DNA of 26,450 nt from Ophiocordyceps camponoti-saundersi (nom. inval.) (GCA_003339415.1 PDHQ01000397.1:1-26450); one strand, 5' to 3'; shown: positions 9,119-20,173, counted from the first letter of the stretch. The notes: generated by a model from the sequence alone, not told the origin. Program-made: numbers and translations.

Positions 9119-12100
9119 TCACATGACGACGGCATTGGCAATCATCAGTCCCTGACTCTGAACGCGATACTTTCTCCGCATGCCGACGGCGACGGCCTTC
9201 CCGAACCGTTCGTAGTCACCTCTTCGGCCGCGGACGAGGACCATGGGTACGCCGTGGAGGCGAGGCCCGCCGTTTGGCGTCATCTGCTGAGAAGAGAGCA
9301 AGGGACGATCCAAGCCGGCGCCGTCGTCCTCGACCAAGTTCTCGCCGCCGTCGTCGTAGGAAGAAGAAGAAGAAGAAGAAGTGGAGGTGGTAGCATCGGC
9401 CTCGTCGACGACGACGACGAGCTGAAGCGAGTTCGGCCCCCGACGAAAGCTGGGTATGTTGTTGAGCTTGTCGACGAACGGACAGCGTCCTCGACGGAAA
9501 ACCACCACCTGATGTTGTCGGGGGGCCGAGGCCGGGAGGGGGGATCCGCAGCCGTGGCCGCCGAGGTATACCGTCGACCAGGGGAAGTTGGAGGCCGGTC
9601 GCGCGGCTTCGTACGAGGGCGAGTCCTGGAGCGGCGTGTCGCGCTGGGACGGTAGCGGGACGGCGCCGGGGCCGAGGGGCGTGTGGGCGTAGAGGGATAG
9701 GATGGAGGCGCGGGGTAGAGCCGCCTGTTCGTCCTCTTCTTGTCGCTCTCGCCCTCCTTCTTCCTCGTCTTCGTCCAGGGGAGACGATGAAGAGCCGGAG
9801 GGCAGGTCCGTCTGCGAAGGATCGAAGACGGAGGAGACGGCGCGGAGAAAGTGTCGAAGGAGAGATTCGGCGGGTATCGGCGAGCCGGACGCGGCCGTGG
9901 CAGTAGCCGCGGCGGCAGACGAAGGCAGTGACGAAGAGGCAAAGGACGCCGGCCCCTTGTCGACGGAGAGCAGCAGCTCCATCTCGACGGCATCTTCCCT
10001 CCGCAGGCAGGTAAAGGCCTCGTCCATCAGGTGCCGCACGTGCTCAGCGTGAAAGAAGACCGACTCGCGACGGCCCAGCATCGTGGTGCCGACGTGGGTA
10101 ATCGTCCAGACGGGGCCGTCCCAGCCCTGGCTGTGCCGTCGTTCCAGCTGCAGCCTGAGTCCGTCCAGGCTGCGCACCACCGGCCCGGCGCGCGAGTACC
10201 AGGCGAGCGAGGGGCCGAGGCGGGTCCGCGCGGGGAACTCGATGGCCGAGAGGACGCGCGCCGCGGGCGCCGCGCACGTCCCGTTGACCGGCAGCATGCT
10301 CGGCGGCAGCGTCCAGGGAAAGATGGAGTGGTTGGACGTGGCCCGGAAGCGCGTCACGAGCTCGCCGCCGCCGGCTTCGTCTTCCGTCTCGAAGGCTTCT
10401 ACAGGCCCGTGCATGTTGGGCGTGTTGAAGAGGTCGGTGAAGCGCGAGGCGCCGAAGAGCTGGGGCCGGGCCGCCGTCGCCGAGCCCGTCAGCGAGCCGT
10501 CGGTCCGGGGCGGCGCCGGACACGTCTTGGTGAAGCCCTTATTGTCGCGACCGTAGACGGCCACCTGCTTGCTCTTGCTCGACGACGACTGTCGCGCTTC
10601 GCCTTGCCCCTCAGGGCGATTGTGACTGTGACTGTGACTGTGATTGTGATTGTGATGGTGATGGTGATGGTGGTGATGTTGCCGCTTCTGCCCACGCCGG
10701 GGTAGTATCAGGGGATGGCCCTCCGTGGTAAAGACAAAGGCGGCGTCGAGGTTGTTGAGCGGGTGATCCGGGTCGAACAGCAGATACATGTACTTGGTCG
10801 TCTCTCCCAAGAAGAAACTCTCCATCCGGTCTTGCTTCTCGCCCGTCCGGACGTCCTGCAGACCGGCCCAGCCACAGGGAGCGTAACAGCGGCGACGGAT
10901 GTCCTTGAGCACCATCTCGCCGACATGCAGGTACCACGGGTCGCGGGTGGCGCGGTAGATGTGGTAGGTCGACTCGATGAACTCGGGCCGTCCGGGCCAC
11001 CAGCCGATGCCGGCCTCGACGTTGTTCTCCCGTATCGACCAGCGCTCCGGCAGGGCCGAGTACCGCGTCCACAGGGCCGTGTACACCAGGTTGGCCTCGA
11101 TGGCCTCCTCCACCTCGCCCGCCAGCGCGAGCAGGCCCGGGTAGAAGGCGCCGAGGCTGTCGATCCACATGGTGTAGGGCTGGCCCGTTGCGCGGTGGCT
11201 GTTGGAGTAGTAGGGGTAGTGGCTCCGGTCCGTATACAGGTGCCGCTTGACCGAGGCGTGCGCCTCGTGCCAGGCCTGCAGAAAGGCATCCGACGAATGC
11301 ATCTCGGCCGGCAGCGGGTCGTGGAGCGAGTTTGGATCAAGCCAAGGACGGCTCCTACGCCGACGCGACGAGGCCGAAGAGGTCGACACGTTGGGCATCT
11401 CATGGCCCGACAAAAGGATGTGGCTTTTGAGCGCGTATTCGAAGAAGCTATCCATGCCGGCGCCGATGCCGGCGTGAGGCCCGATCCAGACGCCGTGCTC
11501 GGCATCGATGCCGTTGCCGATGAGGCCAATGTCGCTGCGGCGGCGCCAGACCTCCCAAAAAGCGCGTTTAGCCGCCTGCTCGAAGCGGGCGTCGCCCGTG
11601 AGGCGGCTGAGGACGGTGAACTCGAGCGTCAGGCTGCCGGCGCCGGCGCTGCACGTCTCGGTGATCTCGGCCGGTCCATTGACCTCGTCGGGCCCGTCGT
11701 CGCCGTGCAGGGGCGAGTTGACGTAAAAGGGGATGCCGGACCGCAAGTTGACGCGCGGGTAAGGAATGCCGGTCGTGGTATAAAAGGCAGGCAGTAGCCG
11801 CTGGGCGAGGTCGAGGGCGAGCCTCAGAAGCTGACCGTCGTAGGTGAAGCCGTCGGGCCAGGCGATGGGATCGGTCTCGAGCGGGTCTTCATCGTCATCG
11901 TCGTCATCGTCGTCGCGACGACGGGCCGCGGCCGGATGGTAGCCCGGGATAGGCAGCTCACCAATGGCAAAGAGGTGGGCGCTCAAGAGGCCGCCGACGC
12001 CACGGATGACCGTCTCAAAGACCTGAACCTTGCTGTCGAGGTCAAAGCCCGTAGCACGCAAGCCGGTGGCCGAAGGCCCGTGTCTACCATCGCCATAGTG

Positions 12101-12562
12101 ACGAACGAAGTCGGTAATGGCACGCTGGAAGTCGCGTAGAGCTTTGGGTCCAGTATAGGGGCCGTCGCGAGGTCCGCCAGCCAGGATAGCCAGCGTCGAG
12201 AGGCTATCGATGAGCGTCAGGGAGTAATTGCCAAGAGCGTCGTTGAGAGCGAAGCGGGAAGGGTCGTCACGATCCCTCGTCAGGGGCGCGCAGGTGAGCG
12301 GCCGCAGCTTTTGCCAGGGGGGGGAGCAGTTGGTCAGCGATTACGACTTCGGTACCTGGTATGCCAGATTGAGAGAGAAGAGCCATACCTCGTCCTCGGG
12401 AAACGCATAGCGCATGTAATTGCTATAGCCATGATGGAACATGTCAACCGTCTGCTGCCGCAGCTGAGCCAGTCGGTCAGCGCGCATGGCGGTGGCCGAC
12501 ATGGGCAGCAGCAGCAGCAGCAGCCACGGTAGCAGCAAGGGCGGCGCAGCAATGAACCGCAT
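9119..12562 (-). CDS. mnl1: EDEM/Mnl1-like GH47 alpha-mannosidase with PA domain (ERAD)
   Basis: Exon 1 is 12562-12389 and exon 2 is 12307-9119, giving 1120 residues. The intron (12388-12308) has GTATGG and AAAAG ends and joins RYAFPEDE to LRPLTCAPL. Family members trim mannose on misfolded glycoproteins in the ER lumen, marking them for degradation. A signal peptide occupies about residues 1-25 (LLLPWLLLLLLP). The GH47 domain runs from about 35 to 590: ALGNYSLTLIDSLSTLAIL, ETCSAGAGSLTLEF (275-288), GPHAGIGAGMDSFFEY, FIESTYHIYR, MESFFLGETTKYMYLLFD and FTTEGHP (584-590). A PA-type domain lies at about 945-1090 (VVVFRRGRCPFVDKLNN at 992). Oddities are a nine-residue Asp run near 190, a His/Asn/Ser repeat at 602-620, and Ser-rich loops. 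No HDEL-like retention signal is present; the C terminus is ANAVVM. Confidence 0.93.
10621..10678 (-). repeat. In-frame GTGATG/GTGACT repeat encoding a histidine-rich run
   Basis: A trinucleotide/hexanucleotide repeat within the EDEM gene. On the coding strand it reads CAT/CAC codons, then alternating AAT-CAC and AGT-CAC, giving nine histidines followed by NHNHSHSHSH at residues 602-620. It lies just past the end of the GH47 domain, so it is probably a flexible linker; metal binding is only a possibility. Confidence 0.85.
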
Positions 12563-12860
12563 CGCGGACCTGCAGTCCTGGTCCTGGACTTGTCCTCGGG
12601 CGCTGCTCCATTGGGGGGGGGGGGTTCAGTTTGCGGTCCAAGCCATGTCGTCGGATGTCGGCGGCCCTAGATTGATGACTCGTGATTGATGACTCGTGAA
12701 GCCACGTTCGCAACAAGATGGGAATTGTGGCGCATGTAGGCGTGTTGTGTGGATAGCCTCAGGGATAGCCTGATAGCCTGATAGGTAGGTGCGGATAAAA
12801 GTGTGAGTGTGTACATACGTAAGTGGCTGGTGTATCGGAAAAAGGTTGACGCGTCGCGTC
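12563..12860 (-). promoter_or_regulatory. Upstream region of the EDEM gene with duplicated 14-mer and GATA repeats
   Basis: The first 300 bases upstream of the EDEM start codon. ATTGATGACTCGTG occurs twice in exact tandem at 12671-12684 and 12685-12698, each copy carrying TGACTC, a Gcn4/CPC1-like half site. Farther out, GATAGCCT occurs three times at 12752, 12764 and 12772, followed by GATAGGTAGG. A 9-10-base G run sits near 12615. Binding by any factor is inference. Confidence 0.4.
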
Positions 12861-13685
12861 GTCACCAGCAGGCAGCGGCTAGTTTTACCCCATCATCATT
12901 ATTATCATGACTTTGAGAAAGACGGTTCGTATATTCTGACTCTCGGCAATCCACCGAGAAGGAAGCCATGGAACTGGTGTGAAGTATGAAATGCAAGACA
13001 CGCATATCCATGGTAGATGACGCTTATTCATTGTTGCAGAAGTTGAGAAACCTTTCGTCTCGTAGGTGTTCAAGTACGGATACATCCATTGATAGAGACC
13101 ATCAACCCCCCCCTCCTTTGTCCAAGCCGAAGCAATGCATGCCTGTCTCGACGGGCCGGATAGGAAACATCCGAAAGCAAGGCAAGGCTCCTCGAGAGAC
13201 AGCTACAGACACGCCCCCGCCAGACCAGCCGCGAAAATAGGCTGCAGGATGCGTCTTGCCTCGCTGACGGGGCCGGCCGCGTACCACCTGCATGCTAGGC
13301 GTACTGCCTACCTACACACATAGTACATACAGATATTAACATACCACCATACTCTTACCTGACGAAACGGAATCTCGGCCTCAGTCTCCTTTCATTCCTT
13401 TCTCCCTCTCTCTCTCCTCCCTCACTCGCTGTACAAGTTCGAAAGATACTCTGCCGTCCGTATACATACATACATACATATGTAGGTGCACACGAAAATG
13501 GCCATGTGATGCGATGCCGTCACTGGCTTTCATGGTGGCTGACGAAAGACTGGGCGCGCCCCGACGGGACGCCTCCGTCAAGGGAAAACCGGGCGGAAGA
13601 CGAATGCGGTAAATTTTCCAGTTCGGGGAAAGGAAGAAGAAGGTGTCGGCCACGACTTGCGATTGGAAGGGCGTCAGCATGATCC

Positions 13686-13689
<4 letters not shown>

Positions 13690-13717
<28 letters not shown>
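13690..13717. repeat. (TG)14 microsatellite
   Basis: A dinucleotide run of about 28 bases, TTTGTGTG through TGTGTCTC, in the spacer upstream of the EDEM gene. Confidence 0.9.
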
Positions 13718-14372
13718 CTCGGACAAGCGCAATTAGACGCGTCGTCGATTGACGAGAGACAAGCGACCAGGCACTTATTCCCGGTCATGTGCGATTAACG
13801 GATATAGAAAATCTGTTTCTGCTGTTTAGGGAGGGTGTCATGTCATGATGGAACCAACGGCTTTAGGCGCGGCTCTATCTTGACGCCATCAGATGCTTAA
13901 ACTTGACGACCTGTCTGTCGTCTGGGCAAGGGAAAGAGAGAAAGGCGAGAGAGTGTCAACCAAGGGAAGAAGAGAAGGGAAGAAGAAGCCAGTCACACGC
14001 ATCTAAGCAGGGGAAACCCCTGATGTTTCTTCTTCTACCACCACCACCATGACCATGACACTTCCTCTTCTCGACTAGGTATATTGCCGACTCACCCATC
14101 TCTCCACGTGGCGTCGTTGCAACGGTGAGCCGGAGAAGACTTCTGGAAGAGACAATGGAGGCCAGCGCCGGGCGTAAAAGCAGCTGAGACGGGGTATCTT
14201 TTATTTTGTTCAGTTCAATGTTCCCGTGAGCCCCCCCATGTCCAAGGGAGAAGAGAAGAAGCAAGAGAATCTCACCTAGGTGTGGAAAGAGGGACAAGGA
14301 TAAAGGTCAAGAAGGTGTATGTACCTAGGTAGGTAGGTAGGCATGTGTATACAGATACATGGGAGAAGACTT

Positions 14373-14376
<4 letters not shown>

Positions 14377-14402
<26 letters not shown>
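14377..14402. repeat. (AG)13 microsatellite
   Basis: An uninterrupted AG run of 26 bases, followed by AAAGAG, within a purine-rich stretch. Confidence 0.9.
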
Positions 14403-14408
<6 letters not shown>

Positions 14409-15230
14409 TTTGGAGGTGACGAACCGGGTGAGGGAAGGGGGTGGCACAAGACGGCGACTCGCTTCAGCTGAGAGGGGTGAAAGGGAAAGGGGAAAGGTAA
14501 AGGGAAGCGGGTAAACGATTGACCCAAGATGCTTGGCGTACATACATCTAGTTGTATGTATGTAGGAGTAGGTAGGTATATACTCTACAGTCATGTTCAC
14601 CTGATATGACATGATAGGTAGGTTCCCAGTAGAGATCACCACCATTGGCCCCGATGGCTCGCTCGCGTGACGACTCAGGGGCAGCCACCATCTCGGGGCA
14701 GCGCAGAGGTGTTACACGAGGGCCCTCTGCATCTGGGGAGGGGGGGGGCCACACCCATCCATCCATCCATCCAGCTAGCTACCTATCAAGAAGAAGGATA
14801 TCAAAAAAATGCATGCATGCACGTATGTATGTAAGTAGATGGAAAGACGCTCGTTCTTCTCTCTTCTCTCCACCGGACACTGTGCAATGGTTTTTTTTTT
14901 CTCTCTCTTAATTTTCCAGACTGTCGGAACGAGCGTCAGGTCTGTAAGTAAGTAGATGACCTGTCTCTGTGTTTTACTTGTGCAGGTGAGAGGTCGTATT
15001 TTTACTTTGCTTGACGTGTGTAAGGGGGGGAGATGCGTAGTATTACTACCTAGTATAGTAGGGAGGAAGGTATGTGTTCGCATATAGTCCGTACATCGAA
15101 GATGTGCTTATTTCCGCTCAGGGCAAAAGGCAGAAAACAGAGGGGGAAAAAAGAAAGGAAGGATAAGAAGAAGAAGAAGAGGAGGAGGAGGAGAAGGAGG
15201 AGGAAGAAGAACAAGAGAGTCGAGGAACAG

Positions 15231-15256
15231 ACGTTCAAGTAGAGCTACTTGAACGT
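15231..15256. repeat. 11-bp perfect inverted repeat with 4-base spacer
   Basis: ACGTTCAAGTA at 15231-15241 and TACTTGAACGT at 15246-15256 are perfect reverse complements around GAGC. Unlike most of the surroundings it is not simple repeat sequence. It could be a binding site for a dimeric factor, a cruciform or an RNA hairpin; nothing nearby decides between these. Confidence 0.6.
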
Positions 15257-15700
15257 TACCTTGCACACCCTATTTTTTTTTCCTGCTTTTCTTTTTGCAT
15301 TTCCTTACACGCCCCTCCCTCCTTACCCTCCTGTTTTTACCCCTTTCTGTGCCTTGGTGTCTCGGTCTTTTCGGTCTTCGGCCGCAGAGAGAGAGGGGGG
15401 GGGGGTATCACCAGAAAAGAACAGATGATATGTATGAGCATCAATTCATAGACATATGCGTACGTGTACGGATACTTGTTTGTTTCTGGTCTCTTTCTAT
15501 TTACGATCCAATCAATCTGTGCGTCCAGGTCCATCCCATACCAAAATCTATATCCGTCTAGTACGCACGTACATGCATATGTTCCTGATTCAAACCACTA
15601 GACAAGAGAGTATTTACCTGCCTACCTAGATAAGTAAGAGTGCTAAAGAATCAAGCATATCCCTTGAAAACTAAAAAGCGCAGGACGAGATTCTGCGTGA

Positions 15701-15719
15701 GGGGGGGGGGGGGGGGGGG
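15701..15719. repeat. 19-base poly-G run
   Basis: Nineteen consecutive G bases on the plus strand, one of the longest of many mononucleotide G or C runs in this window. Confidence 0.85.
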
Positions 15720-16098
15720 AAAGGCAATAGTCCGTCAGTTGACCCGTTCGGGGCCGGTGCCGATGCTGAACCGTGCCCTCCTCCCCCGGAGTCGATAGCT
15801 TCGGAGCTTACATGGAGGTTGCAAGCACGCGCATCTATGTACGCACATTGACTGTAAGTATGTATGTCCATACATTCGTCGCTTTCTCGAATGCAGGGGG
15901 GGAAACAGAAGTATCCCTCCGGTTCATTTTCCAACGCCCCTCCTCATCTTTGCAGTACCTAGGAAGAGGGAGTGTCTAAAACCGCGGTCTCGGTTTTTCC
16001 CGCTGCTGATTATCTTCGTCTGAACCCCTTCCCCGAGACTGCCTGCCTACTTACGTACAAACTATAATGGTACATATGAACGAAATACATGTCTCCGT

Positions 16099-16123
16099 CC
16101 CCCCGGGGGGGGGGGGGGGGGGG
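16099..16123. repeat. C6-G19 run
   Basis: Six C bases directly followed by nineteen G bases; self-complementary at the junction and capable of G-quadruplex formation in principle. Confidence 0.85.
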
Positions 16124-18657
16124 CAAGGGGAATAAAGCGGGGGAGAGAGAGAGGGTTAGGGGGGCCGCCCCCGCGGAGATGTCCAAGACAGTGAGTGGCC
16201 CATCCGCCACCCGTTTTTTATATATATACATGTACATATGGCTGTGTGGATGTGCGCATGTTTCCGTACATACCTACCTACATACAGACATATGTATATA
16301 TGCCCTGACGGCATCACGATGAAAATCGTGCACTGCACCAGTAATGACTGTGGCAGGCCCGTCTTAGACGCAGCAAAACGAGGCTTGACAGACGTATCTA
16401 CAGCCATACTACGTATGCACACAGACTTCCCCCGGTTCCTCCCGCACAGCCTTCTACTGTATCCGTACCAGTAACCCCATTCTACCTGCCAGGGAACCAT
16501 GTATCGGCACTGGGTGTGATATAGATATAGGTAGGTATACAGCCACCATCTGCCTCTTCCCGTCTGCTGCCATCTGTCTACTGTCCATCCTCCTCGACCA
16601 CGACCCTTTCCCTTCCAAGTCACCTTCTTCTTATCCATCTAAACCTATCTACGGATGTACACAAGTGCAGAAACGCCAAAAAGAACAAGTAATCATCACC
16701 TCCTTTCTCCATCTTCCCTCCCCCCCCCCCCCCCCTTCACTTTGCCCCAAACTACACACCCATCCACGTTTCTCAACATCAACATATCCTCTCTCCATCT
16801 CTCTCCCCGTTACGCAACATCTCACTTCAATACTTTTCCTTTCCCTCCCTCCCCCCCACACACACAGTCAAAAATGTCCTTTGCCGTGCCTGACTGGCTG
16901 CCGTGTCTGTGGCGCAACGAGACGAGTGGTCCGACGTTACATCTCCCCCCCCCCCCTCCCCTTGCCCTTTCCATTTTTCTTTGTTCCCTTTTCTTTACTT
17001 TCCTTCCCATCCTCTTCTTGTAAAAATCCCAAACCGCGTTTTCTTCTTCTTAGTGGCCAAGGGGGGGAATGGAAGAGGGGAAGGGACGTTTATACCGCTT
17101 GATAGATGTGTGTGCGTACGGGTACAGATACAGATGAAACTCACTCGGCCCCCAAGACAAGACAAAGAACCTATACAGACTTATCAACCGAAACACAGAC
17201 GGAGATGAAAACAAAACTTGCGTGTATAAATGCCTGTACTTACCTTAGTACCTACGGATACACCCAGTCAAGGTAGCAGACCAAGGACATACATACAACT
17301 CAACCATGTCCGTGCGTACCATTATTCCGATTGCCTACCCTACCTTGCCTTACCCTACCTTACCTGACCTTGCCTTACCTACTACCTACCTACCTAGGTA
17401 GGCAAATACCCTTTCCCAGACAAAGCAACACTCATCTTCCCTACCCAAACCCCAGACGGACCCATGTCCCTAATATACAGAGTATATACGCATTCGATTC
17501 TACCTCTTCTTCTTCTTCTTCTTCTCCTTCCCCTATCCTCCTACAAATCTCAAAGTATAGAAACAGTAAACAACAGGACAAGGGGGGACAAGGGGGGGGG
17601 AAGAAGGATGAGAACAGAGGGGAGAGCAGTCTCAAGCATCGAAAAGAACACAAATAGCAAGTCGGCCGTGCTGAACTGCAGCACCGACCAAATACGGCTC
17701 CATGCATCCTCCTCCACCCCCCCCCCCTTCCCCTCCCCTGGAAAGAGGGGCGGAGCGTCGTCGAAAGCTGCCTGAATGCCTCTGACCGAGCCGAACGGAA
17801 TAACCAGCCCCCCCTCTTCTCTATCTCACTTTGTCGCCGCTTTTCCTCCGACTGGGACCTGCGTCGATGCCCGGTGTATGTGTGTGATGCGTAGTATGTC
17901 CCTGTACACAGCACATGTGAGTGTGTATGTATAGCTGTGCGTGAGGTGCCCGTTGTCCTCCAGTGTATCCAAGAAAATGAATCCTCCTCACCCCAATCGA
18001 GGACAAGGGAAAAAAAAAGAAAAGAAAGCGAGGCCTCCGTCCATGTCACCTTCCTGCTGTAAATCACCCATCACTGCTTTCCTCTCACCCTCGTCTCTGA
18101 AGAAAAGCCTCGACGCCGTGGCAAAAGGGAGAGAAGAGAAAGTCGTCGTCATCATCGCCCTGCTGCTCCCATACCTAGTCATCGTCATCATCGTCGCCAG
18201 AGAAACCCGAGTCCACCTCTCGGGTGTGACGCCGCCCGTAAGACGCCCACCCTCCATCAGTGATAATCCGTCACCACGACTTCCCCCACCCTCGACTCCG
18301 ACCGGACATGGCCCCGTGCTCCGTCCAGATGCGGCTTTTCTCCCCACCCCACGAACACCCCCCTTTCCCAGCCCCCTTTTCCGTGTTCAAATCAGGTCTC
18401 TACGAATGCTCCAAAGTCGTGTGAGCCCATGGTCAGGAGAGAAAATCGAAGAGGAGAAAAAAAAAAAAGAACCTTTGCATTCCGGTGTTCATAGAAGAAA
18501 TGCCACTCTTCGTCCACCACAAGTTGGGGAACAACAAGATGCAACTGAGGAAAAAAGAAGACAGTAGAAGAGATGAAAGAAGAAAAAAAAAACAAGGTGA
18601 AGATCCAACCAGTCGGAAAATGTCTTTCCAACCCTCCGCTTCCATCCTCTGCCCCCC

Positions 18658-20173
18658 TCATTTGGGCTGGACACCGTAGATTATGCGTCCGGGCGTAGGC
18701 GTCATCATCCTCAAGGCCGAGGGTGGCGCCTCGACCTTCATCGGCGCTCGGTTATCCCACATGGGCATGTCCACCACCTCGCTGTGGGCCGAAGAGTCCG
18801 TCTCCCATCGCAGGTCGCGCCGGTTGTGCACCTGGTTGATGACTTCGTCCTCGTTGTGCGTCACCCGCCCGTCCGGCACCATCAAGTCGTCCGCCGCCGC
18901 CGCCGCCGCCGCGTCGTCGTGAGGGCCGTTCTGCCGCTTCTTGGCCGGCACCTTGCGTCGACGACGGATCTCCAGGTCCCGGTAGTTTTCCATGTACAGA
19001 TTCTCCTCCAGCTTCAGGTCGTTGACCACCTTGACCTCGATATCGCTGGAGTTGAGCCGCATGTTACGCGACCCTTTCATCTCGTGGAAAATGTCGAGCA
19101 ATGTCTGATAACGTTCTCGCTCCATCCGTTTCCAAGCATCGCGCAAAATCTCCTCCTACGTGCCTTTCACGTTAACCTCGGTGGCTAAGATAGGGGGGAG
19201 GAGGGGTTCTTTGGACGAGGCCTCGACTCACGTCTCGGGGCAGCCACTCAATGTACTTTGAGCGGGCGCGTTTGAACTTCATCTGCAACATTTCCTTGCC
19301 GTGCGTCTTGTTGAAGCGCTGTTTAAAGTCGTTTTGGATGCTGTCCCACATATCTTGACCTCTTTGGTGGCGGTGAAGCCATCGCGACTCGAAAATGCAC
19401 CGCTCCTCGTCCGGACACGTATTCTTCAATGTGGGCGGCACCTCTTCCCCGTGGCAGTTCTTGTGCTCGTCTGCCGGGTCCGTCTGCGGGTGACCTCGAA
19501 AGGAGGCTGACTGGCGCCTGAACGTCTTGTTCTTCTTGACGCGGCTGCCGGAAACGGGCCGTCGACGCGGCGAGTCGGCCGTCGTCTGGTGCAGCTCCAT
19601 GGCGGGACGACCTCCGCGCATGCCGAGGGCGTCGGGGCTGGTCCGGTGAATGGACTGTCGCACGGCCGAGGGGTGGGAGCCGAGCATGGACGACGGGTTT
19701 GGATGGAGGGGTCGGTGCTGGCCGTCAGCGGCCAAAGACGAGCCGTCGCGGACCATCAGGGGATGAGCGCCGTGCATGTCACCCATGAAGTAGGGAGGTC
19801 CCGGGTTCGTCAGGGGCTGCTGGTCCGGGTCGAACATGCCGAGATACTGCTCCTGGGTTGAGGGTGTTCTGCGTTCGTCCATGATGGTGTACATTTCGGG
19901 CGGGACGTGGCCCGGAGTGCCGATCGGTGAGCTCGTTGAACTAGGCTGGGTGTTGAGGTCGAACTGCTGGTTCCAATGATGATACATCTTGGAGCTACCG
20001 GGAGGCGTAGGCTCCTGTGTTTGGGGACTGCCGGGTGGCGGAGGGTACTGGCCGCCCATCAACTTGCGGACCTGCTGCAGGGGAGGCGATTCGGTGGCTG
20101 AAATGGGCGTCAAGAGATTGGAGTCGTACTGCGTTGGTAGGTTGAGCGAGGTGACCTGACGAGGATGGAGCAT
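18658..20173 (-). CDS. Putative nuclear regulator with two Myb/SANT-like segments
   Basis: Exon 1 is 20173-19232 and exon 2 is 19155-18658, giving 479 residues. The intron (19231-19156) has GTGAGT and CGTAG ends, a TTAAC branch-like site and phase 0, joining EWLPRD to EEILRDAWKRM. The N-terminal 200 residues are Pro/Ser/Gln-rich and probably disordered. A conserved-looking core at about 253-375 contains two related helical segments: FESRWLHRHQRGQDMWDSI with KFKRARSKYIEW, and DAWKRMERERYQTLLDIF with DIEVKVVNDLKLEE. Both show the spaced tryptophan and hydrophobic pattern of Myb/SANT-like DNA-binding modules, and the intron lies between them. Basic patches RRRRKVPAKKRQ (378-389) and SRVKKNKTFRRQ (210-221) may be nuclear localisation signals. 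An alanine run lies near 396-402. I recognise it as a fungal conserved type but cannot assign a named factor; DNA binding is inferred. Confidence 0.82.

Larger units (their letters stand above)
12861..15230. other. Gene-free spacer, low-complexity
   Basis: No credible gene on either strand. It holds a CATA tetranucleotide run near 13465-13480, a (GT) run at 13690-13717, TAGG runs near 14322-14340 and 14565-14577, a (GA) run at 14377-14402, a CATC run at 14756-14772, and GAA/GGA repeats at about 15160-15212. Short open frames here translate mainly repeats (Thr-His, Ser-Leu) and look spurious. Confidence 0.5.
15257..18657. other. Gene-free spacer downstream of the Myb/SANT-like gene
   Basis: About 3.4 kb with no confident gene. 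Features are G or C homopolymers (19 G at 15701-15719; six C then 19 G at 16099-16123; 16 C at 16720-16735), a GNRA-looped hairpin at 16315-16330, many TACC/TAGG and CATA runs, and a palindrome CCTACCTAGGTAGG at 17389-17402. A 49-codon open frame at 16874-17023 is discussed as a finding. The interval 17941-18567 is open on the plus strand but translates basic and proline-rich low-complexity sequence. Part of the right end is presumably the 3' UTR of the minus-strand gene. Confidence 0.45.

Noticed and set aside
10715..11797. 360-codon open frame on the plus strand
   Set aside because: It is antisense to the GH47 catalytic domain, which has clear family motifs; the plus-strand translation is a codon-bias shadow.
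1132..12562. Possible functional gene cluster
   Set aside because: FAD synthesis, peroxisome import, purine salvage and ER degradation do not form one pathway, and no backbone enzyme, transporter-regulator set or mobile gene is present; co-location looks ordinary.
13381..13788. 135-codon minus-strand frame
   Set aside because: It includes a Thr-His run from the TG microsatellite and Arg-Glu repeats from a CT tract; no family-like sequence and no splice context.
15580..15600. GATTCAAACC, a weak B-box-like word on the minus strand
   Set aside because: No T-stem pairing, acceptor stem or A box could be found around it.
15978..15998. Hairpin AAAACCG...CGGTTTTT resembling a bacterial terminator
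   Set aside because: The genome is fungal, so such a terminator has no role; there is no adjacent Pol III gene to which a T-run could belong.
17941..18567. 208-codon plus-strand frame with a hydrophobic stretch (IIALLLPYLVIVIIVA)
   Set aside because: The hydrophobic part comes from GTC/ATC repeats, the rest is Pro/Lys/Arg-rich low-complexity, the frame begins at GTG, and it overlaps the likely 3' UTR of the minus-strand gene.
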